Of a stretch of DNA of 64,000 nt, positions 1-8,144 are shown in pieces; the stretch's first letter is position 1; every line of letters starts with the position of its first letter. Position numbers and translations under genes: made by a program. The notes beneath the pieces were generated by a model. The model did not search any database and had not been told where the DNA came from. It worked only from the letters and a program-made list of their open reading frames with translations. The stretch is from Streptomyces griseochromogenes (GTDB lineage: Bacteria > Actinomycetota > Actinomycetes > Streptomycetales > Streptomycetaceae), in the NCBI RefSeq assembly GCF_001542625.1, contig NZ_CP016279.1, positions 9,300,001 through 9,364,000 of the forward strand, in the 5' to 3' direction.

Positions 1-60
1 TGCACGCCGGAGTGGCGCCGACTTGAGGGTCTGCAACTCCCACTCCCTGTGGAGGTCTGG

Positions 61-288
61 GTGAAAGTTGTCGTTGATCTTTCCCGATGTGCGGGGTATG
101 CGCAGTGTGCGTTCCTGGCTCCGGAGGCGTTCCGGATGCACGGTGAGGAAGCGCTCATGTACGACCCGAACCCCGACGACGCCCGGCGCGACCAGGTGCT
201 GCGCGCCGCGGCGGCCTGCCCGGTCCAGGCGATCCTGGTCGACCAGCTGGAGGTGCGGCACGCACCGGCGGAGGCGTCGCCGTCATGA
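61..288 (+). CDS. P450-associated 3Fe-4S ferredoxin
   Basis: Small 75-residue ferredoxin that should carry electrons from the adjacent reductase to the P450 in the cytoplasm. Cluster ligands are visible as C10-AGYAQ-C16 and C53-P54. The fourth Cys position of a 4Fe-4S site is replaced (Tyr13), the pattern typical of 3Fe-4S ferredoxins that serve bacterial P450s. The GTG at 61 is chosen because GGAGG at 51-55 lies 5 nt upstream; an in-frame GTG at 49 overlaps that ribosome site. Its stop overlaps the ATG of the next gene (ATGA, 285-288), indicating translational coupling in one operon. Confidence 0.9.
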   Translation: MKVVVDLSRCAGYAQCAFLAPEAFRMHGEEALMYDPNPDDARRDQVLRAAAACPVQAILVDQLEVRHAPAEASPS

Positions 289-2909
289 CCAGTGCCGACG
301 ATTGGCAGGCGTTCAAGCGCGATGGCCGCATCGTGGTCGTCGGGGCGTCACTGGCGGGACTGCGGGCCGCGGAGGCGCTGCGCGACGAGGGCTTCACGGG
401 ATCGCTGACCATGATCGGCGACGAGTTGGGCGAGCCCTACGACCGGCCTCCCCTGTCCAAGCAAGTACTGACCGAGTGGGTGCCGGCCGGGGGCACAGCT
501 TTGCCCCGCCGTCGTGGCATCGATGCGGAGTGGCTGCTGGGCGTACCCGCCACCGGGCTGGACCTCGCGACGAACCACGTGCGACTCGCCGACGGACGCG
601 AGGTTCCCTTCGACCGAGTGCTGATCTCCACCGGGGTGCGGGCCCGGCCGTGGTTCGTCGAGTCCGAGGCGGCTCTGGACGGAGTGTTCGTCGTACGTAC
701 GCGCGAGCATGCCGAGAGCCTGCAACGAGCCCTAGCCGCCGGCCCCTCCCGCGTACTGGTCATCGGTGCCGGATTCACCGGCTCCGAGATCGCCTCCATC
801 TGCCGCGAGCGGGACATCCCGGTGACCGTCGCCGAACTCGCGCCGGCCCCGCTGGTCGGGGCGCTGGGTGCCGTGATCGGTGAGGTTGCGGCCGACATGC
901 AGCGCGCTCACGGCGTCGACCTGCGTTGCGGTGTCAATGTCACCCGGCTTGAGGGCGACGCGCAGGGACGATTTCGCCGCGCTCACTTCGACGACGGCAG
1001 CACGATCGACGCCGACGTGGCGGTCGTGGCACTCGGGAGCATCCGCAACACCGAGTGGCTGCGGAACTCGGGACTGGCGGCGGGCGTGTGGGGAATCACC
1101 TGCGACACGGGCTGCCGCGCCCTCGACCTCAACGGCCGCGTCACCGACGACGTATTCGCCGCGGGAGACGTGGCCCGTTGTCCGAACCCCATCTACGAAT
1201 ACCGGCTCATCTCACTGGAGCACTGGGCCAACGCCGTGGAGCAGGCCGAGGTCGCGGCACACAACATGGTCAGCGCCCAGGCGGACCACTGGCACCACCT
1301 GTCCATCCCGCTGTTCTGGTCGATCCAGTTCGGCGTCAACATCAAGTCCGTCGGCGTGCCGACCTTCGCCGACGAGGTGGCCGTCACCCAGGGATCGCTG
1401 GACGACCGCCGTTTCGTCACCGCATACGGCTATCGGGGCCGCGTCACGGCTGCCGTGAGCTTCAACAACGCCAAGTGGCTGTACCACTACCGACGGTTGA
1501 TCGAGACGGCCGCACCCTTCCCGCCCCCCTGCCCCACGCCGGACCAGCCGGCCGACATGAAACCGGTGCCCGTCGACCTCCCCGGCCCCACCCTGCTCGC
1601 TCAGGGCGCCACCGTGGTCGTCACAGGCCATGACCCGGGTGAGCGCCGCGTCACGGCCGTACACCAGCATCGGCAGGAGGAAGGCCGGGTGACCACGACC
1701 GAGACGCCCGGCACGCTGCAACGGATCTTCGACTACTCCGCCCGGGCCGACCCGTACCCGCTGTATGCCGAGTTGCGCGAGACGCCGGTGGCTCGGCAGG
1801 AGGACGGCAGCTACGTCATCAGTACCTATCACGAGATCACGGACATACTGAATGACCCGCATCTGAGCTCCGACGTGCGCAATCTGTCGCGTCCGATGCC
1901 CTCAGTCGAGGGAGGGGCCACGTCGTCGTTCATCCACATGGACCCGCCCGAGCACGATCGCCTGCGGCGGATGGCGACGCGTCACTTCGGCCCCCCGCAC
2001 ACCCCGGGGCTGGTGACCGGCATGGAAGACGACCTGACCGCCACCGTCGGCAGCCTGATCGACGGTTTCGCGGGCAAGGAGCAGATCGACGTCGTCGACG
2101 ATTTCGCCTTCCCGCTCCCCGTCACCGTGATCTGTCACTTGCTCGGCGTGCCACGCGAGGACGAGCCGAGGTTCCACCTCTGGGTCAACGACATCATGAA
2201 CTCGATCGACTACAACCCCAAGACCGACCCGAAGGAGAAACTGGACAAGGGCGTACAGGCCCGCAAGGACTTGCGCCAGTGCCTCGGCCGCTTGGTGGAA
2301 CAGCGCCACGGCCGGCCGGGCGACGGTCTGTTGGGCCGGCTGGCCAACGATGACGGGCCCGACGGTCGGATGGCCGACGACGACATCGTCGCCACCGCCA
2401 AACTGCTGCTCATCGCCGGCCATGAGACCATCGTCAACCTCGTCACCAACGGGATGCTGACGCTGCTGCGCCACCCACAGGTGCTGCAGCGACTGCGTGA
2501 CGAACCGGACCTCGTCGTGCCGCTGGTCGAGGAACTGCTGCGCTACGAGCCCCCCGTGCAGATCATTCCCTGGCGAGCGGCGTACAGCGATATCACCGTC
2601 GGCGACACCGTCATCCCCAAGGGTTCGCAGATCATGCTCATGTTGGCCTCGGGCAGCCGCGATCCGAAGCGCTTCCACGATCCCGACCGCTTCGACCCGG
2701 ATCGGCGTGACAACCAGCACCTGGGGTTCGGCAGCGGCATCCACCTGTGCTTCGGCGGCCCGCTGGCCCGGCTGGAAACCCAGATCGCGCTGACCGAGCT
2801 GGTACGCCGGCTCGACCGCCCCAGGCTGGTCGCCGACCCGCCGCCGTACCGGCCCAGCCCCGTTCTTCGGGGTCCGATCCATCTGGACATCGAGCAGGGT
2901 GACGGTTGA
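285..2909 (+). CDS. Ferredoxin reductase-cytochrome P450, continuous fused reading frame
   Basis: An 874-residue open frame. Residues 1 to about 415 are an FAD-dependent NAD(P)H-ferredoxin reductase, with FAD-binding GASLAG (20-25), NAD-binding GAGFTG (161-166) and the FAD-contacting AAGDVA motif. Residues 469-874 are a complete P450: AGHET of helix I, ExxR as EELLR, and the heme loop FGSGIHLCFG with Cys ligand at P450 residue 354. The linker (about 415-468) is proline-rich. A GTG at 1689 with AGGAGG 8 nt upstream would produce the P450 alone at 406 residues, the normal family length. A TGA in the +1 frame overlaps this GTG (GTGA, 1689-1692), the usual form of coupling between separate genes. 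So this may be a true fusion, or two genes joined by loss of a stop. The order ferredoxin-reductase-P450 resembles CYP147-type cassettes; the substrate is unknown. Confidence 0.85.
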   Translation: MTSADDWQAFKRDGRIVVVGASLAGLRAAEALRDEGFTGSLTMIGDELGEPYDRPPLSKQVLTEWVPAGGTALPRRRGIDAEWLLGVPATGLDLATNHVRLADGREVPFDRVLISTGVRARPWFVESEAALDGVFVVRTREHAESLQRALAAGPSRVLVIGAGFTGSEIASICRERDIPVTVAELAPAPLVGALGAVIGEVAADMQRAHGVDLRCGVNVTRLEGDAQGRFRRAHFDDGSTIDADVAVVALGSIRNTEWLRNSGLAAGVWGITCDTGCRALDLNGRVTDDVFAAGDVARCPNPIYEYRLISLEHWANAVEQAEVAAHNMVSAQADHWHHLSIPLFWSIQFGVNIKSVGVPTFADEVAVTQGSLDDRRFVTAYGYRGRVTAAVSFNNAKWLYHYRRLIETAAPFPPPCPTPDQPADMKPVPVDLPGPTLLAQGATVVVTGHDPGERRVTAVHQHRQEEGRVTTTETPGTLQRIFDYSARADPYPLYAELRETPVARQEDGSYVISTYHEITDILNDPHLSSDVRNLSRPMPSVEGGATSSFIHMDPPEHDRLRRMATRHFGPPHTPGLVTGMEDDLTATVGSLIDGFAGKEQIDVVDDFAFPLPVTVICHLLGVPREDEPRFHLWVNDIMNSIDYNPKTDPKEKLDKGVQARKDLRQCLGRLVEQRHGRPGDGLLGRLANDDGPDGRMADDDIVATAKLLLIAGHETIVNLVTNGMLTLLRHPQVLQRLRDEPDLVVPLVEELLRYEPPVQIIPWRAAYSDITVGDTVIPKGSQIMLMLASGSRDPKRFHDPDRFDPDRRDNQHLGFGSGIHLCFGGPLARLETQIALTELVRRLDRPRLVADPPPYRPSPVLRGPIHLDIEQGDG
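1675..1691 (+). promoter_or_regulatory. Internal Shine-Dalgarno and GTG start for the P450 part
   Basis: AGGAGG at 1675-1680 followed after 8 nt by GTG at 1689. The GTG is in frame with the reductase, yet it sits exactly where a stand-alone 406-residue P450 would begin. It probably yields a free P450 in addition to, or instead of, the fusion. Confidence 0.6.
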
Positions 2910-3049
2910 CGCGGTAGCCGAGGGCAGTTGCAAGGTCGCGCCGGGGACGGCCCGGCCGGCTCTGCAGTCGTAGAGAAGGTTGTAACTCAGCCGCGGTTGA
3001 AGGACGTCACCTCAGCCGAATCACGGGCTCACATGCCACCAGACACCAA

Positions 3050-3080
3050 CGAGCCCCCTCCCAACCAGGGAAGGGGCTCG
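3050..3080. terminator. Hairpin between P450 and the minus-strand core operon
   Basis: CGAGCCCC (3050-3057) pairs perfectly with GGGGCTCG (3073-3080), and part of the interior can extend the stem. There is no long T-run, as is common in Streptomyces. It lies between convergent transcription units and probably serves both. Confidence 0.65.
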
Positions 3081-3115
3081 ACAGGTCACACCGGGGTGCA
3101 CACACCGGAACGGCC

Positions 3116-3301
3116 TCAGACCCACTCCACCTCGGAGACGATGTGCGGAGTACTTCCCGGGCCCGGCAACGGCGCCCGAGAGGACGCCAGCGGTGCCGAC
3201 GGGCGAGGGGGCGAAGCGACGACCGCAGCCGGCGCCGCAGCCACCTCGTCCTCACTCACCCCCGCCAACGCCTCAACCACCCGATCGAGTGCCTCGCCCA
3301 C
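3116..3301 (-). CDS. Small coupled ORF after the radical SAM gene
   Basis: A 61-residue ORF starting at GTG 3301, 1 nt beyond the TGA of the upstream radical SAM gene, so translation would be by reinitiation; no separate strong ribosome site is seen. The protein has an acidic helical N-terminus (EALDRVVEALAGVSEDE), an Ala/Pro/Ser-rich middle and a C-terminus ending SEVEWV. I recognise no family. Its placement and the hairpin just downstream (3050-3080) suggest it is the last gene of this operon, but a protein product is unproven. Confidence 0.5.
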   Translation of the reverse strand: MGEALDRVVEALAGVSEDEVAAAPAAVVASPPRPSAPLASSRAPLPGPGSTPHIVSEVEWV

Positions 3302-3302
3302 C

Positions 3303-5279
3303 TCAGTGCGCGTGACCCCTCGCAGCCGGCGTCGGACCAGCGTTCTTGACCGTCAACGGCAGCAGCTTCTTGCCGGTCGGGCCGATCTGGATGCTGGTGT
3401 CCATCTGCGGGCAGACACCGCAGTCGAAGCACGGCGTCCAGCGGCAGTCGTCGACCTCGGTCTCGTCGAGGGCGTCCTGCCAGTCCTCCCAGAGCCAGTC
3501 CTTGTCGAGGCCGGAGTCCAGGTGGTCCCAGGGGAGGACTTCCTCGTACGTGCGCTCGCGGGTGGTGTACCAGTCGACGTCCACGCCGAAGGCGGTCAGC
3601 GCCTTGTCGGCGCAGGCCATCCAGCGGTCGTAGGAGAAGTGCTCGCGCCAGCCGTCGAAGCGGCCGCCGTCCTCGTAGACCGCGCGGATGACCGCGCCGA
3701 TGCGGCGGTCGCCGCGGGACAGGAGGCCCTCGACGATGCCGGGCTTGCCGTCGTGGTAGCGGAAGCCGATCGAGCGGCCGTACTTCTTGTCGCCGCGGAT
3801 CTTGTCGCGGAGCTTTTCGAGGCGGGCGTCCGTCTCCTCCGCGGAAAGCTGGGGCGCCCACTGGAAGGGGGTGTGGGGCTTGGGGACGAAGCCGCCGATC
3901 GAGACCGTGCAGCGGATGTCGTTCGACCTCGACACCTCGCGGCCCTTCTGGATCACGTGCGTCGCCATGTCGGCGATCTGGAGGACGTCGTCGTCGGTCT
4001 CGGTGGGCAGGCCGCACATGAAGTACAGCTTCACCTGGCGCCAGCCGTTGCCGTAGGCCGTCGAGACCGTCCTGATCAGGTCCTCTTCCGAGACCATCTT
4101 GTTGATGACCTTGCGGATGCGTTCCGAGCCACCTTCAGGGGCGAAGGTCAGGCCCGAGCGGCGGCCGTTGCGCGTCAGTTCGTTGGCGAGGTCGATGTTG
4201 AAGGCGTCCACGCGGGTGGAGGGGAGCGAGAGGCCGATCTTGTCGTCCTCGTAGCGGTCCGCCAGGCCCTTGGCGATGTCGCCGATCTCCGTGTGGTCCG
4301 CGGAGGACAGGGAGAGCAGGCCGACCTCCTCGAAGCCGGTCGCCTTGAGGCCCTTCTCGACCATCTCGCCGATGCCCGTGATCGAGCGCTCGCGCACCGG
4401 GCGGGTGATCATGCCCGCCTGGCAGAAGCGGCAGCCTCGCGTGCAGCCCCGGAAGATCTCGACCGACATGCGCTCGTGGACCGTCTCGGCGAGGGGGACG
4501 AGCGGCTGCTTGGGGTACGGCCACTCGTCCAGGTCCATCACCGTGTGCTTGGAGACGCGCCACGGGACGCCCGACTTGTTGGGGACGACGCGGCCGATAC
4601 GGCCGTCGGGCAGGTACTCGACGTCGTAGAACGCAGGGATGTACACCCCGCCCGTCTTCGCCAGGCGGAAGAGGACCTCCTCGCGGCCGCCGGGGCGGCC
4701 CTCCGCCTTCCACTCGCGGATGATCCGCGTCATGTCGAGCACGGCCTGCTCGCCGTCACCGATCACGGCCGCGTCGATGAAGTCCGCGATCGGCTCCGGG
4801 TTGAAGGCCGCGTGGCCGCCGGCCAGGACGATCGGGTCGTCGATGGTGCGGTCCTTGGACTCCAGGGGGATGCCCGCGAGGTCCAGGGCCGTCAGCATGT
4901 TCGTGTAGCCCAGCTCCGTGGAGAAGGACAGGCCGAACACGTCGAAGGCCTTCACCGGGCGGTGGCTGTCCACCGTGAACTGGGGGACGCCGTGCTCCCG
5001 CATCAGCGCCTCCAGGTCCGGCCACACGCTGTAGGTGCGCTCGGCGAGGACGCCCTCCCGCTCGTTGAGGACCTCGTAGAGGATCATGACGCCCTGGTTG
5101 GGCAGACCGACCTCGTACGCGTCCGGGTACATGAGTGCCCAGCGGACGTCGCACTCGTCCCAGTTCTTGACGGTGGAGTTGAGCTCTCCGCCGACGTACT
5201 GGATCGGCTTCTGCACGTGGGGGAGCAGAGCTTCGAGCTGCGGGAAAACCGACTCGACAGGCATCTCGCGAACCTTCAT
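3303..5279 (-). CDS. Radical SAM protein with N-terminal B12-binding-like domain (TIGR03960 type)
   Basis: 658 residues. The N-terminal 260 or so residues resemble the cobalamin-binding-like region of the YgiQ/TIGR03960 group. The radical SAM 4Fe-4S motif follows as C279-TRG-C283-RF-C286. A second Cys cluster (CFDCGVC) near the C-terminus could bind another iron-sulfur centre. In most actinobacteria this gene is followed by a TIGR03936-type partner and a ribonuclease E/G gene, but here only a small ORF and then the P450 cassette follow. The substrate is unknown. The ATG at 5279 gives the conserved MKVREMPVES start. Confidence 0.9.
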   Translation of the reverse strand: MKVREMPVESVFPQLEALLPHVQKPIQYVGGELNSTVKNWDECDVRWALMYPDAYEVGLPNQGVMILYEVLNEREGVLAERTYSVWPDLEALMREHGVPQFTVDSHRPVKAFDVFGLSFSTELGYTNMLTALDLAGIPLESKDRTIDDPIVLAGGHAAFNPEPIADFIDAAVIGDGEQAVLDMTRIIREWKAEGRPGGREEVLFRLAKTGGVYIPAFYDVEYLPDGRIGRVVPNKSGVPWRVSKHTVMDLDEWPYPKQPLVPLAETVHERMSVEIFRGCTRGCRFCQAGMITRPVRERSITGIGEMVEKGLKATGFEEVGLLSLSSADHTEIGDIAKGLADRYEDDKIGLSLPSTRVDAFNIDLANELTRNGRRSGLTFAPEGGSERIRKVINKMVSEEDLIRTVSTAYGNGWRQVKLYFMCGLPTETDDDVLQIADMATHVIQKGREVSRSNDIRCTVSIGGFVPKPHTPFQWAPQLSAEETDARLEKLRDKIRGDKKYGRSIGFRYHDGKPGIVEGLLSRGDRRIGAVIRAVYEDGGRFDGWREHFSYDRWMACADKALTAFGVDVDWYTTRERTYEEVLPWDHLDSGLDKDWLWEDWQDALDETEVDDCRWTPCFDCGVCPQMDTSIQIGPTGKKLLPLTVKNAGPTPAARGHAH

Positions 5280-5334
5280 GAGCTGACAGGGGTGACCATC
5301 AAGCGTAACCCGGCCGAAGACCTCGCCCGTACGC

Positions 5335-6834
5335 TCAGACGGACACCCCGGACGTGATCTCCTCCCACAGCCCGGGCAGCTCCGCCTCCACCGCCGCCGC
5401 CCGCCGCTCCTCGTGCCCGTACAGCAGGCCGTAGGTGAAGGCGCTCTCCCCCGCCTCGTGGGCCGTCTCGGACAGCTCGCACAGGGTCCGCCGGGCCATG
5501 ACGCTGTCCTGGTGGTCGCCGAGCAGGCTGGTGAGGGACTTCATGGACTTGGCCAGCGAGCGGGCGCTGCCGCCGAGGGCGGGGATGGCCGCCTCGGCCG
5601 CGTACCGGGTGCGCTTGGCCTTCTTGCGGGCCTCGTGCACGGCGACGTCGCGCTCCTGGCCGGGCGGCAGGTCGAGTGCCTCGGTGACCAGGCGGGAGAC
5701 CTTCGCGAGGTCCTTGTGCACGGCCTTGGCGAGCACCTTCTGCGGCTTCCCGGCGGCCTTCTTCAGCAGCGGCGGGTCGGCGAGGACGGCGTCCAGGGTG
5801 TCGAGCAGGGCCAGATGACGGTCGGAGTCCAGGGTCGCGATGATGTGGTCGCGGGCGCTGCCGTGCCGGGTGTTCGACCAGGTGGTGAGGCGTTCGTGCA
5901 CGGGTCCGAGGATCAGGGCGGGCGGCAGGTCCTCGAGGGCGGCGGTCAGCCGCTCGGCGAGGACCTCCTGGTCGCGGTCGAGACCCAGCTCGCCCGCCAG
6001 CCACTTCAGCTCGGCGGCGATCGAGCCGGTGACGCCGAGGTCGAGGACGGTGCCGAAGGTACGGAAGGTGCTGCGCATGCGGCGGGTCGCCACCCGCATC
6101 TGGTGGACGGAGTCCGGCACGTCCCGGCGGACGCCCGGGTCGTACGCGAGGATCGCGTCGCGGTGCTCGCGGAGGTAGGCGAGGACGTGGTCGCCGGCGG
6201 TCACGGGCTTGGCGCGCCGCCCTGGGCCGGCTCTGCGGCCGCCGGTCTGTTCCAGGGCCCGGGCCAGCTTGGACGGCGACTTCGAGGGCCGTACGCCCGC
6301 CTTGCGCAGACGCTTGTCGACCTGGTCGAGGAAGGCCGGGTCGCCGTCGTCCGCCAGTTCCACCTCGATCTCGGTCCACTGGGTGCTTCCGCCCTTGCCG
6401 ATGAGGCGCTCGGCGGTGACGGTGTCCACGCTCGCCTCGGCCAGCAGCGCGCCGTCGATGTCCACGAGGTGGCGTACGTCGCGGGCGGAGCGCAGCCGGA
6501 CGACCGGGACCAGCTCGGCGCAGCGGACCCGGGAGCGGACCAGTGCGGCGATCTCGTCGGGGACGGTGTCGGACAGCGGTGCCCTGATCTCGTCGCGGAC
6601 CCCGGGGGCGACCGGGAGCTTCAGGTGCCAGCCGGCGTCCGAGCCTCCGGTGCGGCGCCGCAGGGTGAGGGCAGCGGCGGCCAGGCGCTGGTCGGCGGTG
6701 TCGTAGTAGGTGGCGTCCAGGTCGACCATGCCCTTGTCGAGGACGTCCGCCACCCCGCCGGTGCCGGTCAGGTCGGGCAGCCCACTGTCGTCGGATTCGT
6801 ACTTGCGCTCGATCTCACGCTTCGCATCCGCCAT
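5335..6834 (-). CDS. CYTH and CHAD domain protein
   Basis: 499 residues. The N-terminal CYTH domain (about 1-200) carries the signature ExExK as E7-I-E-R-K11, which in this superfamily binds triphosphate with divalent metal. The C-terminal CHAD domain (about 215-490) is helical with conserved His and basic residues (VHQMRVATRRMRS) and is associated with polyphosphate binding. The likely role is in polyphosphate or triphosphate metabolism in the cytoplasm. It lies between the radical SAM gene (55 nt away) and rodA. Assignment rests on the motifs; the biochemical substrate is inferred from the family. Confidence 0.9.
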   Translation of the reverse strand: MADAKREIERKYESDDSGLPDLTGTGGVADVLDKGMVDLDATYYDTADQRLAAAALTLRRRTGGSDAGWHLKLPVAPGVRDEIRAPLSDTVPDEIAALVRSRVRCAELVPVVRLRSARDVRHLVDIDGALLAEASVDTVTAERLIGKGGSTQWTEIEVELADDGDPAFLDQVDKRLRKAGVRPSKSPSKLARALEQTGGRRAGPGRRAKPVTAGDHVLAYLREHRDAILAYDPGVRRDVPDSVHQMRVATRRMRSTFRTFGTVLDLGVTGSIAAELKWLAGELGLDRDQEVLAERLTAALEDLPPALILGPVHERLTTWSNTRHGSARDHIIATLDSDRHLALLDTLDAVLADPPLLKKAAGKPQKVLAKAVHKDLAKVSRLVTEALDLPPGQERDVAVHEARKKAKRTRYAAEAAIPALGGSARSLAKSMKSLTSLLGDHQDSVMARRTLCELSETAHEAGESAFTYGLLYGHEERRAAAVEAELPGLWEEITSGVSV

Positions 6835-6947
6835 GAACCGAATCTAGTAGCAGACCGGCCCGGAGGGCAGAGGGCGCCTCAGGTGAATGGCAGGAAAACT
6901 TCCATCGATCACCCGGTGAACACCCTCACAACCGCTCGTGAACATCC

Positions 6948-8144
6948 TCACGCGGACATCGGCCGCTGAACCTTGATCGACTGCAGCAGCCCCACCGCCA
7001 CCCACACCGCGAACATCGAGGATCCGCCGTACGACACGAACGGCAGGGGCAGGCCGGTGACCGGCATGATGCCGAGGGTCATCCCGACGTTCTCGAACGC
7101 CTGGAAGGCGAACCAGGCGACGATGCCGGCGGCGACGATCGTGCCGTACAGCTCGGTCGAGTCGCGGGCGATGCGGCAGGCCCGCCACAGGACCACGCCG
7201 AGCAGGAAGATGATCAGGCCCGCGCCGAGGAAGCCCAGCTCCTCCCCCGCGACCGTGAAGACGAAGTCCGTCTGCTGCTCGGGGACGAACTGGCCGGTTG
7301 TCTGCGAGCCGTGGAACAGGCCCGCGCCGGTCAGACCGCCGGAGCCGATGGCGATGCGGGCCTGGTTGGTGTTGTAGCCGACGCCCGCGGGGTCCAGGTC
7401 CGGGTTGGCGAAGGCCGCGAAGCGGTTGATCTGGTAGGCGTCCAGGATGTGCAGCTGCCAGACGGCGATCGCGCCGATGGCGCCCGTGGCGATCAGGCCG
7501 AAGATCCAGCGGTTGGAGGCCCCGGAGGCCAGCAGCACGCCCAGGATGATGACCACCATGACCATGACCGACCCGAGGTCGGGCATGAGCAGCACGATCA
7601 GGATCGGCACGGCGGCCAGTCCCAGGGACTGCATCACCGTGCGGTGGTCGGGGTACTTCTTGTCGCCGGCGTCGACCCGGGTCGCGAGCAGCATCGCCAT
7701 GCCCAGGATGATCGTGATCTTCACGAATTCGGAGGGCTGCAGCGAGAAGCCGCCGCCGAGCACGATCCAGGAGTGGGCGCCGTTGACGGTGGAGCCGAGC
7801 GGGGTGAGCACGGCGAGGATGCCGAAGACCGACAGGCCGTAGAGGATCGGCACGGCGTTGCGCAGGGCGCGGTGGCCGAGCCAGATGGTGCCGATCATCA
7901 GGGCGAGCCCGATGCCGGTGTTCATGATGTGCCGGATCAGGAAGTAGTACGGGTCGCCCTGGTTGATCTCCGTGCGGTTGCGGGTCGCCGAGTACACCAG
8001 CAGGGAGCCGATCAACGACAGCCCGATCGCCGCGAGCAGCATCGGCCAGTCGAGCCGTCGGGCCACGGAGTCGCGGGCGAAGATCCTGGTCCAGCGGGCC
8101 CGCTCGGGGCCGTACCCGGAGACGGAGAAGCTGTTGCCGGTCAT
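6948..8144 (-). CDS. rodA: RodA-type SEDS peptidoglycan glycosyltransferase
   Basis: 398-residue polytopic membrane protein of the FtsW/RodA/SpoVE family with about ten hydrophobic segments. Conserved patches include the loop WIVLGGGFSLQPSEFVKI and the C-terminal LPFVSYGGSS stretch. It polymerises lipid II into glycan strands together with the class B PBP encoded immediately upstream. The start ATG at 8144 overlaps the PBP2 stop by 4 nt, so the two are translationally coupled. The position next to mreBCD points to lateral wall or spore wall synthesis. It corresponds to the sfr gene of S. coelicolor by gene order. Confidence 0.93.
   Translation of the reverse strand: MTGNSFSVSGYGPERARWTRIFARDSVARRLDWPMLLAAIGLSLIGSLLVYSATRNRTEINQGDPYYFLIRHIMNTGIGLALMIGTIWLGHRALRNAVPILYGLSVFGILAVLTPLGSTVNGAHSWIVLGGGFSLQPSEFVKITIILGMAMLLATRVDAGDKKYPDHRTVMQSLGLAAVPILIVLLMPDLGSVMVMVVIILGVLLASGASNRWIFGLIATGAIGAIAVWQLHILDAYQINRFAAFANPDLDPAGVGYNTNQARIAIGSGGLTGAGLFHGSQTTGQFVPEQQTDFVFTVAGEELGFLGAGLIIFLLGVVLWRACRIARDSTELYGTIVAAGIVAWFAFQAFENVGMTLGIMPVTGLPLPFVSYGGSSMFAVWVAVGLLQSIKVQRPMSA

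Noticed and set aside
2928..5357. An 809-codon + strand frame across the radical SAM gene
   Set aside because: Antisense shadow of a conserved minus-strand gene with intact Cys motifs; translation is Val/Asp/Leu/Ala-biased noise.
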